Part shown: in pieces, positions 8,732-17,988 of the stretch
Position numbering within the stretch: position 1 is the first letter of the stretch
Layout of the letters: every line of letters starts with the position of its first letter
From: Mycolicibacterium tusciae JS617
GTDB lineage: Bacteria > Actinomycetota > Actinomycetes > Mycobacteriales > Mycobacteriaceae
DNA: 64,000 bases
NCBI RefSeq assembly: GCF_000243415.2
Contig: NZ_KI912270.1
Span: forward strand, 3,286,001-3,350,000
Reading direction: 5' to 3'
Notes under the pieces: generated by a model
Database searches by the model: none
What the model was told of the DNA's origin: nothing
What the model saw: the letters and a program-made list of their open reading frames with translations, nothing else
Position numbers and translations under genes: made by a program

Positions 8732-9658
8732 TCAGTTCGCCGCGTTGAACGGCTCTCCGTCCAGCGCCACCGACGCGCGCCCGTCCGGCCCGACGGGCAC
8801 GTCGCCCACCAGAGTCACCCGATACAGCCGCCGGTCGTGGTCGGTCGTCAGGTCCGAGGGTGCCAGGTGCACGGTGGAGCGATTGTCCCAGAACGCAATG
8901 CTGCCGGGAGCCCACTTGAACCGGACGGTGTACTCGGGGCGGGCCAACTCGTCGTAGAACAGGCCTAGCAGGCGCCGGCTTTCGTGCGGTGACACGTCGA
9001 TGATGTGGCTCGTGAAACCCGGGTTGACGTACAGCGCCTTCTCGCCCGTTTCGGGATGCACCCGCACCACGGGGTGTTCGGTCAGCAGTGGGCGTCCGTT
9101 GACGCGGCGCTGGTAGTCGTCGGTGGCGGCCGCGCCGTCCGGCGGTGAGAAGCGGTGCACCGCGCGCAGTCGGTCGGCGAGCTCGCGCAGCGGCTTCGAC
9201 AGTCCCTCGTATGCGGCGACGGTGTTGGACCACTGGGTGTCACCCCCGTAGGGCGGGATGACCTCGGCGCGCAGGATCGATGCGGCGGGCGGGTTCACTG
9301 CGGCGGTGACGTCGGCGTGCCAATTCGGCTTGTCGAAGCTGTTGCCTCCGAGGTCGCGGAAGCGAGCCTTGAACCGGTCGCGAAAGATCGGGTAGATCGT
9401 GGGGTAGTCCGGATCGGGAATCGAATCAAACAACGGATGCGCGGGCGTCGGCGCTCCGAAGGCACGCGCGAACCTCAGATGGTCGTCGTGCGAGATGAAC
9501 TGGTCGCGGAAGAACACCACCTTCCACTTCAGCAGGGCGGCGCGGATCTCGGCGACATGGTCGTCGCGCAGTGGCGCAGTCAGATCGACTCCGCTGATCT
9601 CGGCTCCGGTCCAACCGGATTGCGGACGAACGTCCAGTGCTGTAGTCGCCAGTGTCAT
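8732..9658 (-). CDS. Fe(II)/2-oxoglutarate dioxygenase, TauD/AtsK type
   Basis: A 308-residue TauD/TfdA-family enzyme that probably oxidises an alkyl sulfate or sulfonate so that sulfite or sulfate is released. The iron ligands are H114 and D116 (NWHADVT) and H264 (TVHLAPSD). An Arg near the end (RRLYRVTLVGD) would bind 2-oxoglutarate. The segment IPPYGGDTQWSNTVAAYEGL resembles AtsK alkylsulfatases. A Shine-Dalgarno AAGGAA precedes the ATG. It is the last gene of the ssu-like operon, 30 bases after the binding-protein gene, and is paralogous to the first gene at 12384-13328. Confidence 0.9.
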   Translation of the reverse strand: MTLATTALDVRPQSGWTGAEISGVDLTAPLRDDHVAEIRAALLKWKVVFFRDQFISHDDHLRFARAFGAPTPAHPLFDSIPDPDYPTIYPIFRDRFKARFRDLGGNSFDKPNWHADVTAAVNPPAASILRAEVIPPYGGDTQWSNTVAAYEGLSKPLRELADRLRAVHRFSPPDGAAATDDYQRRVNGRPLLTEHPVVRVHPETGEKALYVNPGFTSHIIDVSPHESRRLLGLFYDELARPEYTVRFKWAPGSIAFWDNRSTVHLAPSDLTTDHDRRLYRVTLVGDVPVGPDGRASVALDGEPFNAAN

Positions 9659-9688
9659 CGTCGTGAATTCCTTTCTGTTGCAGGGTTT

Positions 9689-10762
9689 CTAGGAGTCGAT
9701 CGGTTTGAGTGCGACGCCGTCGAGTTCGTTCTGCGCGGTGACGATCGAGTTGTAGCGACCGTCTACATACGGCTTGAGGTCGACGTGCGTCGTGGTCACC
9801 TCGGAGTCGAAGAGCCCGTCGGCGACCTCTTGGAACAGCGCAGTCGACTGGGCGTCGATCGGGTAGTACGGCGCGAGACCATCCTCTTCGTACAGCTTCT
9901 TGCCCTGATCGAAGGTGATGCCCTGCTGATCGACGTAATAGGCGTCGATCCACTGATCGGCGTGGCTGTCCTTCCAGTTGTTGGCCGCGATCGCGCGGCC
10001 GACATAGTCGCCGATCGCCGCGACCTTCACCGGATCGTCGAGGATGTCTTTACGCACGATCAAGGTCTGGATACCGGTGTTGATTCCCTTTCCGTCACCC
10101 AGGATCGGTGGTTCACCCAACTGGTAGTACTGGTTGCCGAGCACGATGGCCGCCTCGACGGCGCCGGCCGCAAATGTCGGAACCACCTCGGCCCCAGCGA
10201 GTTCGACCGGTTGCACATCGGTCTTGAGATCGAGCCCGTGCTGCTTGAGCAGGCCTGCCGTGATCATCTGCCGTCCGGATCCCGGCGGATACGCCACCCG
10301 CTTGCCGCGCAACTGCTCGATGCTGGTGATCCCGCTGTCGGGACGGGCGACCAGGAAGTAGCCACCGCTGGTGCCCGGGTTGGCCTGCAGGCCGATGGCG
10401 ACGAGATCGGTGACACCGCTGTCCACTGCGATCGGCACGGGTGCCTCACCGATGGACCCGACGTCGGCCGCACCTGAGCGCAGTGCCTCGATCACCGCGG
10501 CGCCACCACTGAAATCGGCGAACTCGACCGAATACGGTGCATCCTTGCCGGCGTTGGCCAGGTTCCACGGCAGCGACTGGGTTCCGTTCTGCTGCGCGAC
10601 CACAAGCTTCGTACCACTGGGGACTTCGACCGTATTGGCGATGCGCACCGAGTCTATGGCAGCGTCGCCCGAATCGTCCGACAGGCCGCAGGCGCTTGCC
10701 AGGAGCGTAATCGACAGTGCCGCAGGCAGTTTCCATCGTGACGATATGCGCATGGTTCTCAT
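9689..10762 (-). CDS. ssuA: ABC transporter substrate-binding lipoprotein, sulfonate/nitrate type
   Basis: A 357-residue SsuA/NrtA-type periplasmic binding protein, anchored by a lipobox LLASACG with Cys at about 25. The mature part has the family pattern: GGAAVIEALRSGAADVGS, a RGKRVAYPPGSGRQ phosphate-like loop and LAGAEVVPTFAAGAVEAAI. It should bind an organosulfur compound for the adjacent permease. The ATG at 10753 may be the true start, because GAGAGA sits too close to 10762. Eleven bases separate it from ssuB. Confidence 0.88.
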   Translation of the reverse strand: MRTMRISSRWKLPAALSITLLASACGLSDDSGDAAIDSVRIANTVEVPSGTKLVVAQQNGTQSLPWNLANAGKDAPYSVEFADFSGGAAVIEALRSGAADVGSIGEAPVPIAVDSGVTDLVAIGLQANPGTSGGYFLVARPDSGITSIEQLRGKRVAYPPGSGRQMITAGLLKQHGLDLKTDVQPVELAGAEVVPTFAAGAVEAAIVLGNQYYQLGEPPILGDGKGINTGIQTLIVRKDILDDPVKVAAIGDYVGRAIAANNWKDSHADQWIDAYYVDQQGITFDQGKKLYEEDGLAPYYPIDAQSTALFQEVADGLFDSEVTTTHVDLKPYVDGRYNSIVTAQNELDGVALKPIDS

Positions 10763-10773
10763 CTCTCTCGTAA

Positions 10774-11538
10774 CTAGATCTGTGGGCCGTCGTCGACGAC
10801 GCCGAGCTCGGTCAATAGCCAGCGTCGCAGTGTCGCGAACTCCGCCGATTCCCGCCGACGGGGCTTGGGTACCTCGACTTCGACGTCGAGCGAGATGGCG
10901 CCTGCGGTCAAGACCACCACCCGGTCGGCAAGCAGGATCGCCTCGTCGACATCATGGGTGACCAAGAGGACGGCAGGGGTGTGCCGGCGGCACAGGTCTT
11001 GCAGCAGCCCGTGCATCCTGATCCGCGTCAGCGCATCCAGCGCGCCGAAAGGCTCGTCGAGCAACAGCAATTCAGGCTCGCGAACCAAGGCACGGGCCAG
11101 CGCCACCCGCTGCGCTTCACCGCCGGACAGCGTGCGCGGCCAAACCTTGGCCTTGTCGGCAAGGCTTACCTCGGACAGTGCGTCGAGCGCCTGCTTGCGC
11201 ACCGCGCCGGAGCCGCCCCGGCGGCGACATTGAGCGGAGGTGGCGGGCAAGCCGACGGTCACGTTCGTCAGGACCCGTTGCCACGGCAACAGCCGCGGAT
11301 CCTGGAACACGATGGCGCGACGTTCGGGGACTTGCAGGGTGCCTTCGACGTCTCCGTCAAGCGCGCCGAGCGCGCGCAGGAAGGTGCTCTTGCCAGAACC
11401 GCTGCGGCCCAGCAGCGCGACGAACTCCCCCGCGCGGATCTCCAGATCCAGCCCGTCGAGAACGATGTTGTCGCCGAATACCTTTCGAAGGCCACGTGCG
11501 ACGACGACGGTCTCGGTCGCCGTGTCAGTCACCGTCAT
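10774..11538 (-). CDS. ssuB: ABC transporter ATPase, sulfonate type
   Basis: A 254-residue ATPase that powers uptake through the adjacent permease. Walker A GRSGSGKST, a Q-loop (VFQDPRLLPW), the signature LSGGEAQR, Walker B LLLLDEPF and the switch THD are all present and intact. QDPRLLPW is typical of the nitrate/sulfonate/taurine subfamily. Its start overlaps the permease 3' end by 14 bases, indicating coupled translation. Confidence 0.92.
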   Translation of the reverse strand: MTVTDTATETVVVARGLRKVFGDNIVLDGLDLEIRAGEFVALLGRSGSGKSTFLRALGALDGDVEGTLQVPERRAIVFQDPRLLPWQRVLTNVTVGLPATSAQCRRRGGSGAVRKQALDALSEVSLADKAKVWPRTLSGGEAQRVALARALVREPELLLLDEPFGALDALTRIRMHGLLQDLCRRHTPAVLLVTHDVDEAILLADRVVVLTAGAISLDVEVEVPKPRRRESAEFATLRRWLLTELGVVDDGPQI

Positions 11539-12382
11539 AGGCTCGTCTCCAGGTCAGCAGCCGGCCTTCGAGGAAGCGGACGATGAGGATCGAGAGCAGA
11601 CCGAGAGCGGCGTACACGGCGATCAGCACGAACACCACGTCGACTTGGAAGTACTCACGGGCGTCGGTCATCATGCGGCCAAGGCCCTTCTTCGCGTTGA
11701 TGGTCTCGGCGAAGATCAGCGCCAACCACGATGCGGTGAGCGCCAGACGCAGTCCAATCAGGAAGCCGGGCAGCGATCCGGGGATGATGACCCGGTAGAT
11801 CATCTCCGTCCGCCCAGCGCCAAAGGAGCGGGCCGCTTCGACGAGTCCGGCGTCGACGCTGCGGATGGCGCTGAACGTGTTGATGTAGATGGACACCGCC
11901 ACCGCCAGGGTGATCAGCAGGATCTTGGGCACCTCACTGATGCCGAACCACACGATCAGCAAGGGCACCAGGGCAAAGTTCGGAATCGCATTGAGCACTT
12001 CCATATTCGCATCGAAGATGTTTTCGCCGAACCTGGACAGCCCGGTGATCAACGCCAGACCCAGCCCGAGGACGATGCCGAACAACAACCCGTAGCCCAC
12101 GCGCAACAGGCTGGTCGACATGTGGTCGGCCAGCGACCCGTCGGCGATGAGCCGGTAGGCAGCGCGGACAACCCGGGTGGGTGGCGGCACCGTGCGCTGA
12201 TCGAAGGCACCCGTCATCGACAGGAGCTGCCACAGGCCGATGAGTAGCACCGGGCCCAGTAGCCGCTGCAGCTGACGCGGAATGCGTTGCCCGCGTCGAC
12301 TCATCTTGACGACCACCCTCGGGTCGACAAGCCCGGTGCCGACCCGGGTGTCGGTCGACCGCCGTGAGAGGACGCTGGTCAT
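11525..12382 (-). CDS. ssuC: ABC transporter permease, sulfonate type
   Basis: A 285-residue BPD_transp_1 permease with about six membrane helices. The EAA loop reads VEAARSFGAGRTEMIYRVI, followed by PGSLPGFLIGLRLAL. The start is ATG 12382, one base after the stop of the upstream dioxygenase gene. The same frame is open further upstream but there it lies over that gene in another frame and is not coding. It forms the channel for the SsuA/SsuB partners. Confidence 0.92.
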   Translation of the reverse strand: MTSVLSRRSTDTRVGTGLVDPRVVVKMSRRGQRIPRQLQRLLGPVLLIGLWQLLSMTGAFDQRTVPPPTRVVRAAYRLIADGSLADHMSTSLLRVGYGLLFGIVLGLGLALITGLSRFGENIFDANMEVLNAIPNFALVPLLIVWFGISEVPKILLITLAVAVSIYINTFSAIRSVDAGLVEAARSFGAGRTEMIYRVIIPGSLPGFLIGLRLALTASWLALIFAETINAKKGLGRMMTDAREYFQVDVVFVLIAVYAALGLLSILIVRFLEGRLLTWRRAYDGD

Positions 12383-12383
12383 G

Positions 12384-13328
12384 TCAGGCAGCTCCGAAGA
12401 ACTCACCTGAGATCGACTCGGAGGCCACACCGTCGGGACCCACTGGGACGTCACCGACGAGCGTGATCCGATGCAGTACGCGATCACCCTGCACGTGTTC
12501 GAAGTCGCGCGGTGCGAGGTGAAGTGCGGCGCGGTTGTCCCAGAACGCGACGCTGCCCGGCTCCCATTTGAAGCGCACCGCGTACTCGGGGCGAGCGATC
12601 TGCTCGAACAGCAGGTCGAGCACATGCCTGCTCTCGCGCGGCGACAGGTTGACGATCTCTTTGGTGAAGGACGGGTTGGCGTATACGACGCGCTCCTGGG
12701 TCTCCGGGTGCACGCGAACCACCGGGTGTACCGACGCAAGGGGATTGGTGCGCACGAGGTCACCGATCTTCTCGTTGCTGCGCTCCGCGGTGACGGTGGA
12801 CTCGAAACGGTGCTCGGCGCGCAGATCGTCGATGAACGCACGCACTGCAGGCGCGAGGCCCTGGTAGACGGCGGCCACGTTGACGAACTGCGTATCCCCG
12901 CCGTAGGGCGGCACCGCTTCCGCGCGCAGGATCGAATGCGACGGCGGATTGATCAGCGGAGTGACGTCGGCATGCCAGCCGGGACCGTTGGGGCTTTGCT
13001 TCTTTCGGTACTTGGTGCCATAGCGGTGGTCATAGGCCGCAGGCGAAACGGTGTGAATTTGCGGGAATTCCGGTGGTGCCGAATCACCCTCGTACGGGTG
13101 GCCGGGCGTCACCTCGCCGAATTGCGCGCCGAATGCGATCTGGGCCGCATGATCGAGCGTCTGATCGCGAAAGAAGACGACTTTCCAGGTGTGCAATGCA
13201 TCCCGAATGGTCTTCACTTCGTTGGCCGACAGCGGCGCCGACAGGTCGACTCCACTGATGAGTGCTCCGGTCCAACCGGACAGCGGAGTTACTTCAAGAC
13301 GGGTATCTGTTGCAGCAGTCATCCCCAT
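12384..13328 (-). CDS. Fe(II)/2-oxoglutarate dioxygenase, TauD/AtsK type
   Basis: A 314-residue TauD/TfdA enzyme and first gene of the organosulfur operon. Iron ligands are H119 and D121 (GWHADVT) and a distal His in ALHLAPRD at about 275. It shares VVFFRDQ, SILRAE, PPYGGDTQ, HPVVRVHPET and VRFKW with the second copy at 8732-9658, so the two look like paralogs that may take different substrates. A Shine-Dalgarno GAGGGGAA lies next to the first ATG; a second Met follows two codons later. The promoter should be in 13329-13423. Confidence 0.9.
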   Translation of the reverse strand: MGMTAATDTRLEVTPLSGWTGALISGVDLSAPLSANEVKTIRDALHTWKVVFFRDQTLDHAAQIAFGAQFGEVTPGHPYEGDSAPPEFPQIHTVSPAAYDHRYGTKYRKKQSPNGPGWHADVTPLINPPSHSILRAEAVPPYGGDTQFVNVAAVYQGLAPAVRAFIDDLRAEHRFESTVTAERSNEKIGDLVRTNPLASVHPVVRVHPETQERVVYANPSFTKEIVNLSPRESRHVLDLLFEQIARPEYAVRFKWEPGSVAFWDNRAALHLAPRDFEHVQGDRVLHRITLVGDVPVGPDGVASESISGEFFGAA

Positions 13329-13423
13329 GTTCCCCTCGAAAGCGGTTGCAAATATCGGCTATTCGTACGTTATCGAGAACACGCCGAATGGGGATCAGTT
13401 GAAATCGGCGTGAAATGAAATCC

Positions 13424-15208
13424 TCATCGACTCGGCCAGCGAGTGTCGAGTATGTCGAGGACGTGCGGCAGACCCGAGCGGTAGCGTCCCCGATCGACCT
13501 GTTTGAACGGCGCCCACCACGGCGCCTGGAACAACTCGACGATCTTGACCATGTCGCCGTTGTAGCCAGAGGCCTGCAGCACGCCGTTGGCCGCGTAGCG
13601 TCCGCCCTCGTTGGCGCCCTCCATGGTCGTGACGTTCTGGTCCGTCTTGATCCATTCGCCTGCGAGGAACAGATTGTCGATTGCGGTGACCGCGGTGGGC
13701 CGACGGTTCCAGGACCCGGGGTCCTGAATGAACAACGGTTCGTCGTTGCGGACGTCCGGCGTGCCGGAGTCGATGATCGAGGGGTCAAGGAACCACGAAT
13801 GCAACATGCTGTCGGTGACGACCGTGTCGGTGTCGTTGAGGTGCGCCTTGATCTGCGACCACGCCTCGTCGGCGATCTCGTCGGGTGTGCAGTCCATGGC
13901 GCTCTTGCGGTTGAAGTTGCCCGGCGTGGACCAGTCCGAAATGATCGCCGACATGCAGTCCTTGACGGTGCCGTCGCCGTACGTGGTCAGGCTCTTCTTC
14001 CAGAACTGCGCTTCGCTGATCGAGGTGATCGCCCAAGCCGAGTCGACGTAGTTGACATGGCCCTTCGTCACGTCGACGCGCTTCTTGAGGTAGAACATCA
14101 GGCCGTTCATCCACTCGGTACGCAACAGCGCGATGTTGGCCAACAGCGGATCGGCGTCGAGCAGGTCGGGCGTGAGCACCGCTGCCAGCTTCTCGCAGGG
14201 CACCGCCGACACGTACCAATCGTGGGTGACCTGCTGCGGTATGCCGTTGGTGCCGGTGACCGTCGCGGACTGAATATGCCTGCCATTGGGGGTGAGTCGT
14301 GACAACGCGCGACCGACGTGGAATGTGACCCCCTGGTCGCGCAGGTGGTCCACCCAGGGGTCGAGCCACTGCGAGCTGGTGGGTCCGTTCAACACGCGGT
14401 CGAAGCCTTTGCCGTCGATGTCGTTGCCGAACAGCAGGATCGACCAGACTGATGCCTCACCAACCAGCCCGATCGAATGTGCGCTGGCGTCACGCGATTT
14501 CGAGGCAGCCAGGTTGCGAATGATGCCGTCGGCCAGGTAGCGGTTGTACTCGGCAGACTTCCTGTTCGCACCGATGTAGTCTTCCCACGTCATGTTCTCC
14601 CACTGGCCGAGCTTGCGCTCGTTGCTGCTGGTGACGTAGACCGCCAGCTTCTGGGCCGCGTAGGCGGCCTCCCATAGCGGCAACCGGAACAGCGTCTCGA
14701 ACACCGTCGTCACCGATTCGATGAACGCCTTGGGCGTGATCGGATTCGGCAACGTCGGCAGCGGAAATGGCAGCGGCACAGTCAGATCGGAGCGCCCCAT
14801 CCCGGAATGCAGGTAGGACGTCGCACGAGTCAGGTTCTCCCATGCGCCGTTCCCGTTGCCGGGAAAGGGAATTCGTCGCATCGTGTCGGTGACGTTGCGG
14901 TAGAAGCCCGGAAAGAACCGGAAGCCGTGTTCGGCGGGCAACGGCGTCGCACCCGAGTTCGGCACCGGAATCGACCGGGCCTTACCGCCGAGCGCCTTGC
15001 GTTCGTAGACCGTAACCGTGTAGCCGCGGTCGACCAACTCGTGCGCGGCCGTGAGCCCGGCGATCCCCGCTCCGAACACCGCAACCGACTTGCCGGGTGC
15101 GGCGCTGACGCTCGGGGGCAACGCCGTCAGCGCCGCCGCGGTGGCAGTTCCCACCAGGAACGTTCGGCGACTCAAGGGCGCGCGCTGGACCCCACCCGGC
15201 ATGGCCAC
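13424..15208 (-). CDS. Tat-exported FAD-dependent amine oxidase/desaturase-like flavoprotein
   Basis: 594 residues. The N-terminus has a twin-arginine signal SRRTFLVG and a hydrophobic stretch ending VSAAPGK, so the folded, FAD-loaded protein is probably exported. The dinucleotide motif GAGIAG follows at about residue 47, then a GGKAR segment and a C-terminal FLAGEWIKTDQNVTTMEGA typical of amine oxidase, phytoene-desaturase and hydroxysqualene-dehydroxylase relatives. The substrate cannot be told from the sequence. It lies between the sulfur cassette and menG on the same strand, 64 bases downstream of menG. Confidence 0.82.
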   Translation of the reverse strand: MAMPGGVQRAPLSRRTFLVGTATAAALTALPPSVSAAPGKSVAVFGAGIAGLTAAHELVDRGYTVTVYERKALGGKARSIPVPNSGATPLPAEHGFRFFPGFYRNVTDTMRRIPFPGNGNGAWENLTRATSYLHSGMGRSDLTVPLPFPLPTLPNPITPKAFIESVTTVFETLFRLPLWEAAYAAQKLAVYVTSSNERKLGQWENMTWEDYIGANRKSAEYNRYLADGIIRNLAASKSRDASAHSIGLVGEASVWSILLFGNDIDGKGFDRVLNGPTSSQWLDPWVDHLRDQGVTFHVGRALSRLTPNGRHIQSATVTGTNGIPQQVTHDWYVSAVPCEKLAAVLTPDLLDADPLLANIALLRTEWMNGLMFYLKKRVDVTKGHVNYVDSAWAITSISEAQFWKKSLTTYGDGTVKDCMSAIISDWSTPGNFNRKSAMDCTPDEIADEAWSQIKAHLNDTDTVVTDSMLHSWFLDPSIIDSGTPDVRNDEPLFIQDPGSWNRRPTAVTAIDNLFLAGEWIKTDQNVTTMEGANEGGRYAANGVLQASGYNGDMVKIVELFQAPWWAPFKQVDRGRYRSGLPHVLDILDTRWPSR

Positions 15209-15272
15209 AAGTTAACCGTGATTCTGATCACTATCGGCTCGACACGCCGATGAGAGCAGGTGCGGAGTTAGC

Positions 15273-15965
15273 TCAGAGCGACGGCTTGGTCGCGGCGTGC
15301 AGCGCCACGATGCCACCGGTTAGATTGCGCCACCGAACCGCCGACCAGCCCGCGTCGGCGATGCGACGCGAAAGGTCCGGCTGGTCGGGCCACGCGCGGA
15401 TCGACTCCGCGAGGTACACGTAGGCATCGGGGTTCGACGACACCGCACGCGCCATCCGCGGCAGCGCCTGCATGAGGTACTCCTTGTACACCGTGGCGAA
15501 CAGCCGGGCCGTCGGTGTTGAGAACTCGCACACGACCAGCCTCCCGCCTGGCCGCGTCACGCGTGCCATCTCACGAAGAGCGGCGCCGTGGTCGACGATG
15601 TTGCGCAACCCGAAGCTGATGGTCACCGCATCGAACACGCCGTCGTCGAACGGCAGCTTCGTCGCGTCCGCGGCAACCTTGGGCACCTTGCGCGCGCTGC
15701 CCGCGGCGAGCATGCCGACGGAGAAGTCCGCGGCCACACACCACGCCCCCGAGGTCTGGAGCTCCACCGTCGACACCGCGGTGCCGGCCGCGAGGTCCAG
15801 CACCTTGTCAGAAGGCCCGATCCGCAGCGCCTCGCGCGTCGCTCGCCGCCAGAATCGGTCCTGACCGAGGGACAGCACCGTGTTCGTCAGGTCGTAGCGG
15901 CGCGCTACCCCGTCGAACATCGATGCGACCTCGTGTGGGTCCTTGTCCAGCGTCGCGCGGTTCAC
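15273..15965 (-). CDS. menG: Demethylmenaquinone methyltransferase
   Basis: Transfers a methyl group from S-adenosylmethionine to demethylmenaquinone, the last ring step of menaquinone synthesis (UbiE/MenG family). 230 residues. The SAM motif is [17 protein letters not shown] and [15 protein letters not shown] are family hallmarks. The frame is open to 16025, but TAGCGT with seven bases before the GTG at 15965 supports the shorter form starting NRATLDKDP, close to the M. tuberculosis start. It is divergent from an SDR gene. Confidence 0.93.
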   Translation of the reverse strand: MNRATLDKDPHEVASMFDGVARRYDLTNTVLSLGQDRFWRRATREALRIGPSDKVLDLAAGTAVSTVELQTSGAWCVAADFSVGMLAAGSARKVPKVAADATKLPFDDGVFDAVTISFGLRNIVDHGAALREMARVTRPGGRLVVCEFSTPTARLFATVYKEYLMQALPRMARAVSSNPDAYVYLAESIRAWPDQPDLSRRIADAGWSAVRWRNLTGGIVALHAATKPSL

Positions 15966-15972
15966 GAATGCG

Positions 15973-15978
15973 ACGCTA
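15973..15978 (-). promoter_or_regulatory. -10 box TAGCGT of a leaderless menG transcript
   Basis: TAGCGT followed by seven bases and the GTG at 15965 on the minus strand, with no Shine-Dalgarno sequence. The same hexamer with the same spacing stands before bpoC (22960-22965). Confidence 0.5.
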
Positions 15979-16035
15979 CCTGCCGACATGCGCGCGCCGG
16001 GAATGGATTGCGCCACGGCGGGCATTTAACCCCAC

Positions 16036-16860
16036 ATGGCTGCAAAGGTTTGGTTCATCACGGGGACATCGCGTGGCTTCGGCCGGGAGTGGGCCATAGC
16101 GGCGCTCGAGCGCGGCGACAAAGTTGCGGCGACTGCGCGGAACACGGCGACTCTCGACGATCTGGCTGCGAAGTTCGGGGAGGCACTGTTGCCGATTCAG
16201 CTCGACGTGACCGACCGCGACGCAGACTTCGCCGCCATCAAGGCTGCGCATGACCACTTCGGACGGCTCGACATCGTCGTCAACAATGCGGGCTACGGCC
16301 ACTTCGGCTTCATCGAGGAGCTGACCGAGTCCGAGGCGCGCGACCAGATCGAGACCAACGTGTTCGGCGCGCTGTGGATCACTCAGGCGGCGCTGCCGTT
16401 TCTGCGGGCTCAGCGCAGCGGACACATCATCCAGGTGTCGTCGATCGGCGGGATCACCGCGTTCCAGAACGTCGGCATCTATCACGCGTCGAAGTGGGCG
16501 CTGGAAGGGTTCTCGCAGTCCCTTGCGCAGGAGGTCGCGCCGTTCGGGATTCACGTGACGTTGATCGAGCCGGGTGGCTTCGCGACCGACTGGGCGGGTG
16601 CGTCGTCGAAGCGGTCGCAACCGCTGCCCGGCTACAAAGAGGTGCACGAGGAAGCGGACCGACTACGCAGCCAGCGCGTGTCGGCGCCCGGCGACCCGAA
16701 GGCGTCCGCGGCGGCGGTGCTCAAGATCGTCGACGCCGAGAAGCCGCCGCTGCGAATCTTTTTCGGTGAGCTACCGCTGCAGCTGGCCAAGGCCGATTAC
16801 GAGAGCCGGCTGAAGAACTGGGAGGAATGGCAGCCGGTCTCGATCGAGGCGCAGGGCTAG
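16036..16860 (+). CDS. Short-chain dehydrogenase/reductase
   Basis: A classical NAD(P)-dependent SDR of 274 residues. The cofactor motif is TGTSRGFG at about 9-16, the structural motif NNAG at about 86 and the catalytic YHASK with Ser upstream (VSSIGG). After PGGF a substrate loop reads ATDWAGASSKRSQPLPGY. Substrate unknown. Divergent from menG and not obviously part of the quinone pathway. Confidence 0.87.
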   Translation: MAAKVWFITGTSRGFGREWAIAALERGDKVAATARNTATLDDLAAKFGEALLPIQLDVTDRDADFAAIKAAHDHFGRLDIVVNNAGYGHFGFIEELTESEARDQIETNVFGALWITQAALPFLRAQRSGHIIQVSSIGGITAFQNVGIYHASKWALEGFSQSLAQEVAPFGIHVTLIEPGGFATDWAGASSKRSQPLPGYKEVHEEADRLRSQRVSAPGDPKASAAAVLKIVDAEKPPLRIFFGELPLQLAKADYESRLKNWEEWQPVSIEAQG

Positions 16861-16893
16861 GTTTCGGTAGCGAGCAGCAATCGGTGAGCGGCG

Positions 16894-17343
16894 TCACCGG
16901 GTGGTGACGAGCTTGACGATTTCTGCCCAATAACGTTCGCGTTCCGCGTCGGGCACCACTGGCGCGAAGGTCACCACCACGGTTTCCACCTGTTTGGCGC
17001 CGGTCTGCCCCGCGTACTTCTGCGCCTGCCCGGTCTCGGCGAACGACCTGATGCGCAGACGGTCGGTGACCACCGATTGCAGGCAGCCGACCGCGCGACA
17101 TTCCTGTTCAGTGGTGTCGAGGGGATTTCGCATCTCGAGGCCTGAGTCCGTGAGCGCCTGGACCAGACCGTGTGCTGTCAGCGCATCCAGCGAACCGTCG
17201 CGGGTGAGGGCTGTCATGGATTGAGCTGCGCTAGGAGGCGGGGCAGTCGAGCTGGACGCTACGGAATCCGATGGCGCCGAGGAGCATCCGCCGGCGAGCA
17301 CGCACACCGCCAGCGCGGCCAGCCCCGCTCGAAGTGTGTTCAT
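16894..17343 (-). CDS. Putative lipoprotein, unknown function
   Basis: 149 residues starting MNTLRAGLAALAVCVLAGGC, with a lipobox AGGC, so it should be lipid-anchored outside the membrane. A Ser/Thr/Pro linker is followed by a compact domain with two Cys (QECRAVGC), possibly a disulfide. The open frame extends upstream to 17580, but the signal peptide fixes the start at ATG 17343. It overlaps the stop of the upstream F420-type gene by one base (TGATG), so the two are probably co-transcribed. Confidence 0.72.
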   Translation of the reverse strand: MNTLRAGLAALAVCVLAGGCSSAPSDSVASSSTAPPPSAAQSMTALTRDGSLDALTAHGLVQALTDSGLEMRNPLDTTEQECRAVGCLQSVVTDRLRIRSFAETGQAQKYAGQTGAKQVETVVVTFAPVVPDAERERYWAEIVKLVTTR

Positions 17344-17825
17344 CAGCGGAGGCTGAACAAGACCATCGGAAGTGTGGTGTCGTGTTCGGAGACCGACTCC
17401 CCGAGCGTGCTTTCGATCGCCGGTTTGAGCGCCGACCACGCCCCGGGGTGCCGGGCGATGTAGGACTGCAGAGCGGCGTCGGCTTCGGCGGTGGTCAGAT
17501 GGCGGGCCTCGGCAGGTACCGATCGCCTCCCGCCGGCCGAGATCTTGACCTGCGGATTCGCTTGGACGTTCTTGAACCATTGCGCTCGGGTGCCGAACCC
17601 GGATGCGACGATGTAGCTGTCAGGATCGGGATGATCGATGACCTCCAGCACTACGTATCGCGTCGCACCGGTGCGCCGCCCGATGTGCTCGAGCATCAGC
17701 ATTCGTGACCCGAAGACAAATCCGAGGCCCGCGCGATACACCCAGATCGGCGCACGGGTAAGCGTGCGCGAATGCAATACGCGCTCAACCAGTTTCACAC
17801 CCCGCGCGGTGATGGCGTTCGACAT
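17343..17825 (-). CDS. Deazaflavin (F420)-dependent nitroreductase-family protein
   Basis: 160 residues of the DDN/FDOR-B split-barrel family, which binds coenzyme F420 and often reduces quinones. LEHIGRRTGATRYVVLEVI, GFGTRAQWFKNVQANPQV and a C-terminal DTTLPMVLFSLR are recognisable family segments. Its place in a menaquinone cluster fits the quinone-reductase activity known for some members, but that is inference. Two further paralogs lie at 54504-54965 and 54976-55434. Confidence 0.85.
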   Translation of the reverse strand: MSNAITARGVKLVERVLHSRTLTRAPIWVYRAGLGFVFGSRMLMLEHIGRRTGATRYVVLEVIDHPDPDSYIVASGFGTRAQWFKNVQANPQVKISAGGRRSVPAEARHLTTAEADAALQSYIARHPGAWSALKPAIESTLGESVSEHDTTLPMVLFSLR

Positions 17826-17988
17826 ATCAGCCTCCTAGGGTTTCCGTAGCTGCTGCCGGAAAATGGGCGTGCGGCAATACCGCAATTATTCGCCCCACTG
17901 TTTCGTCATACCGGCAATCGCCGAGCCAGGCAACTACTCCAGTTCAGCGTGCACTCCGCGGGGACCGCCCGCGACCCACCGGTGGAAC

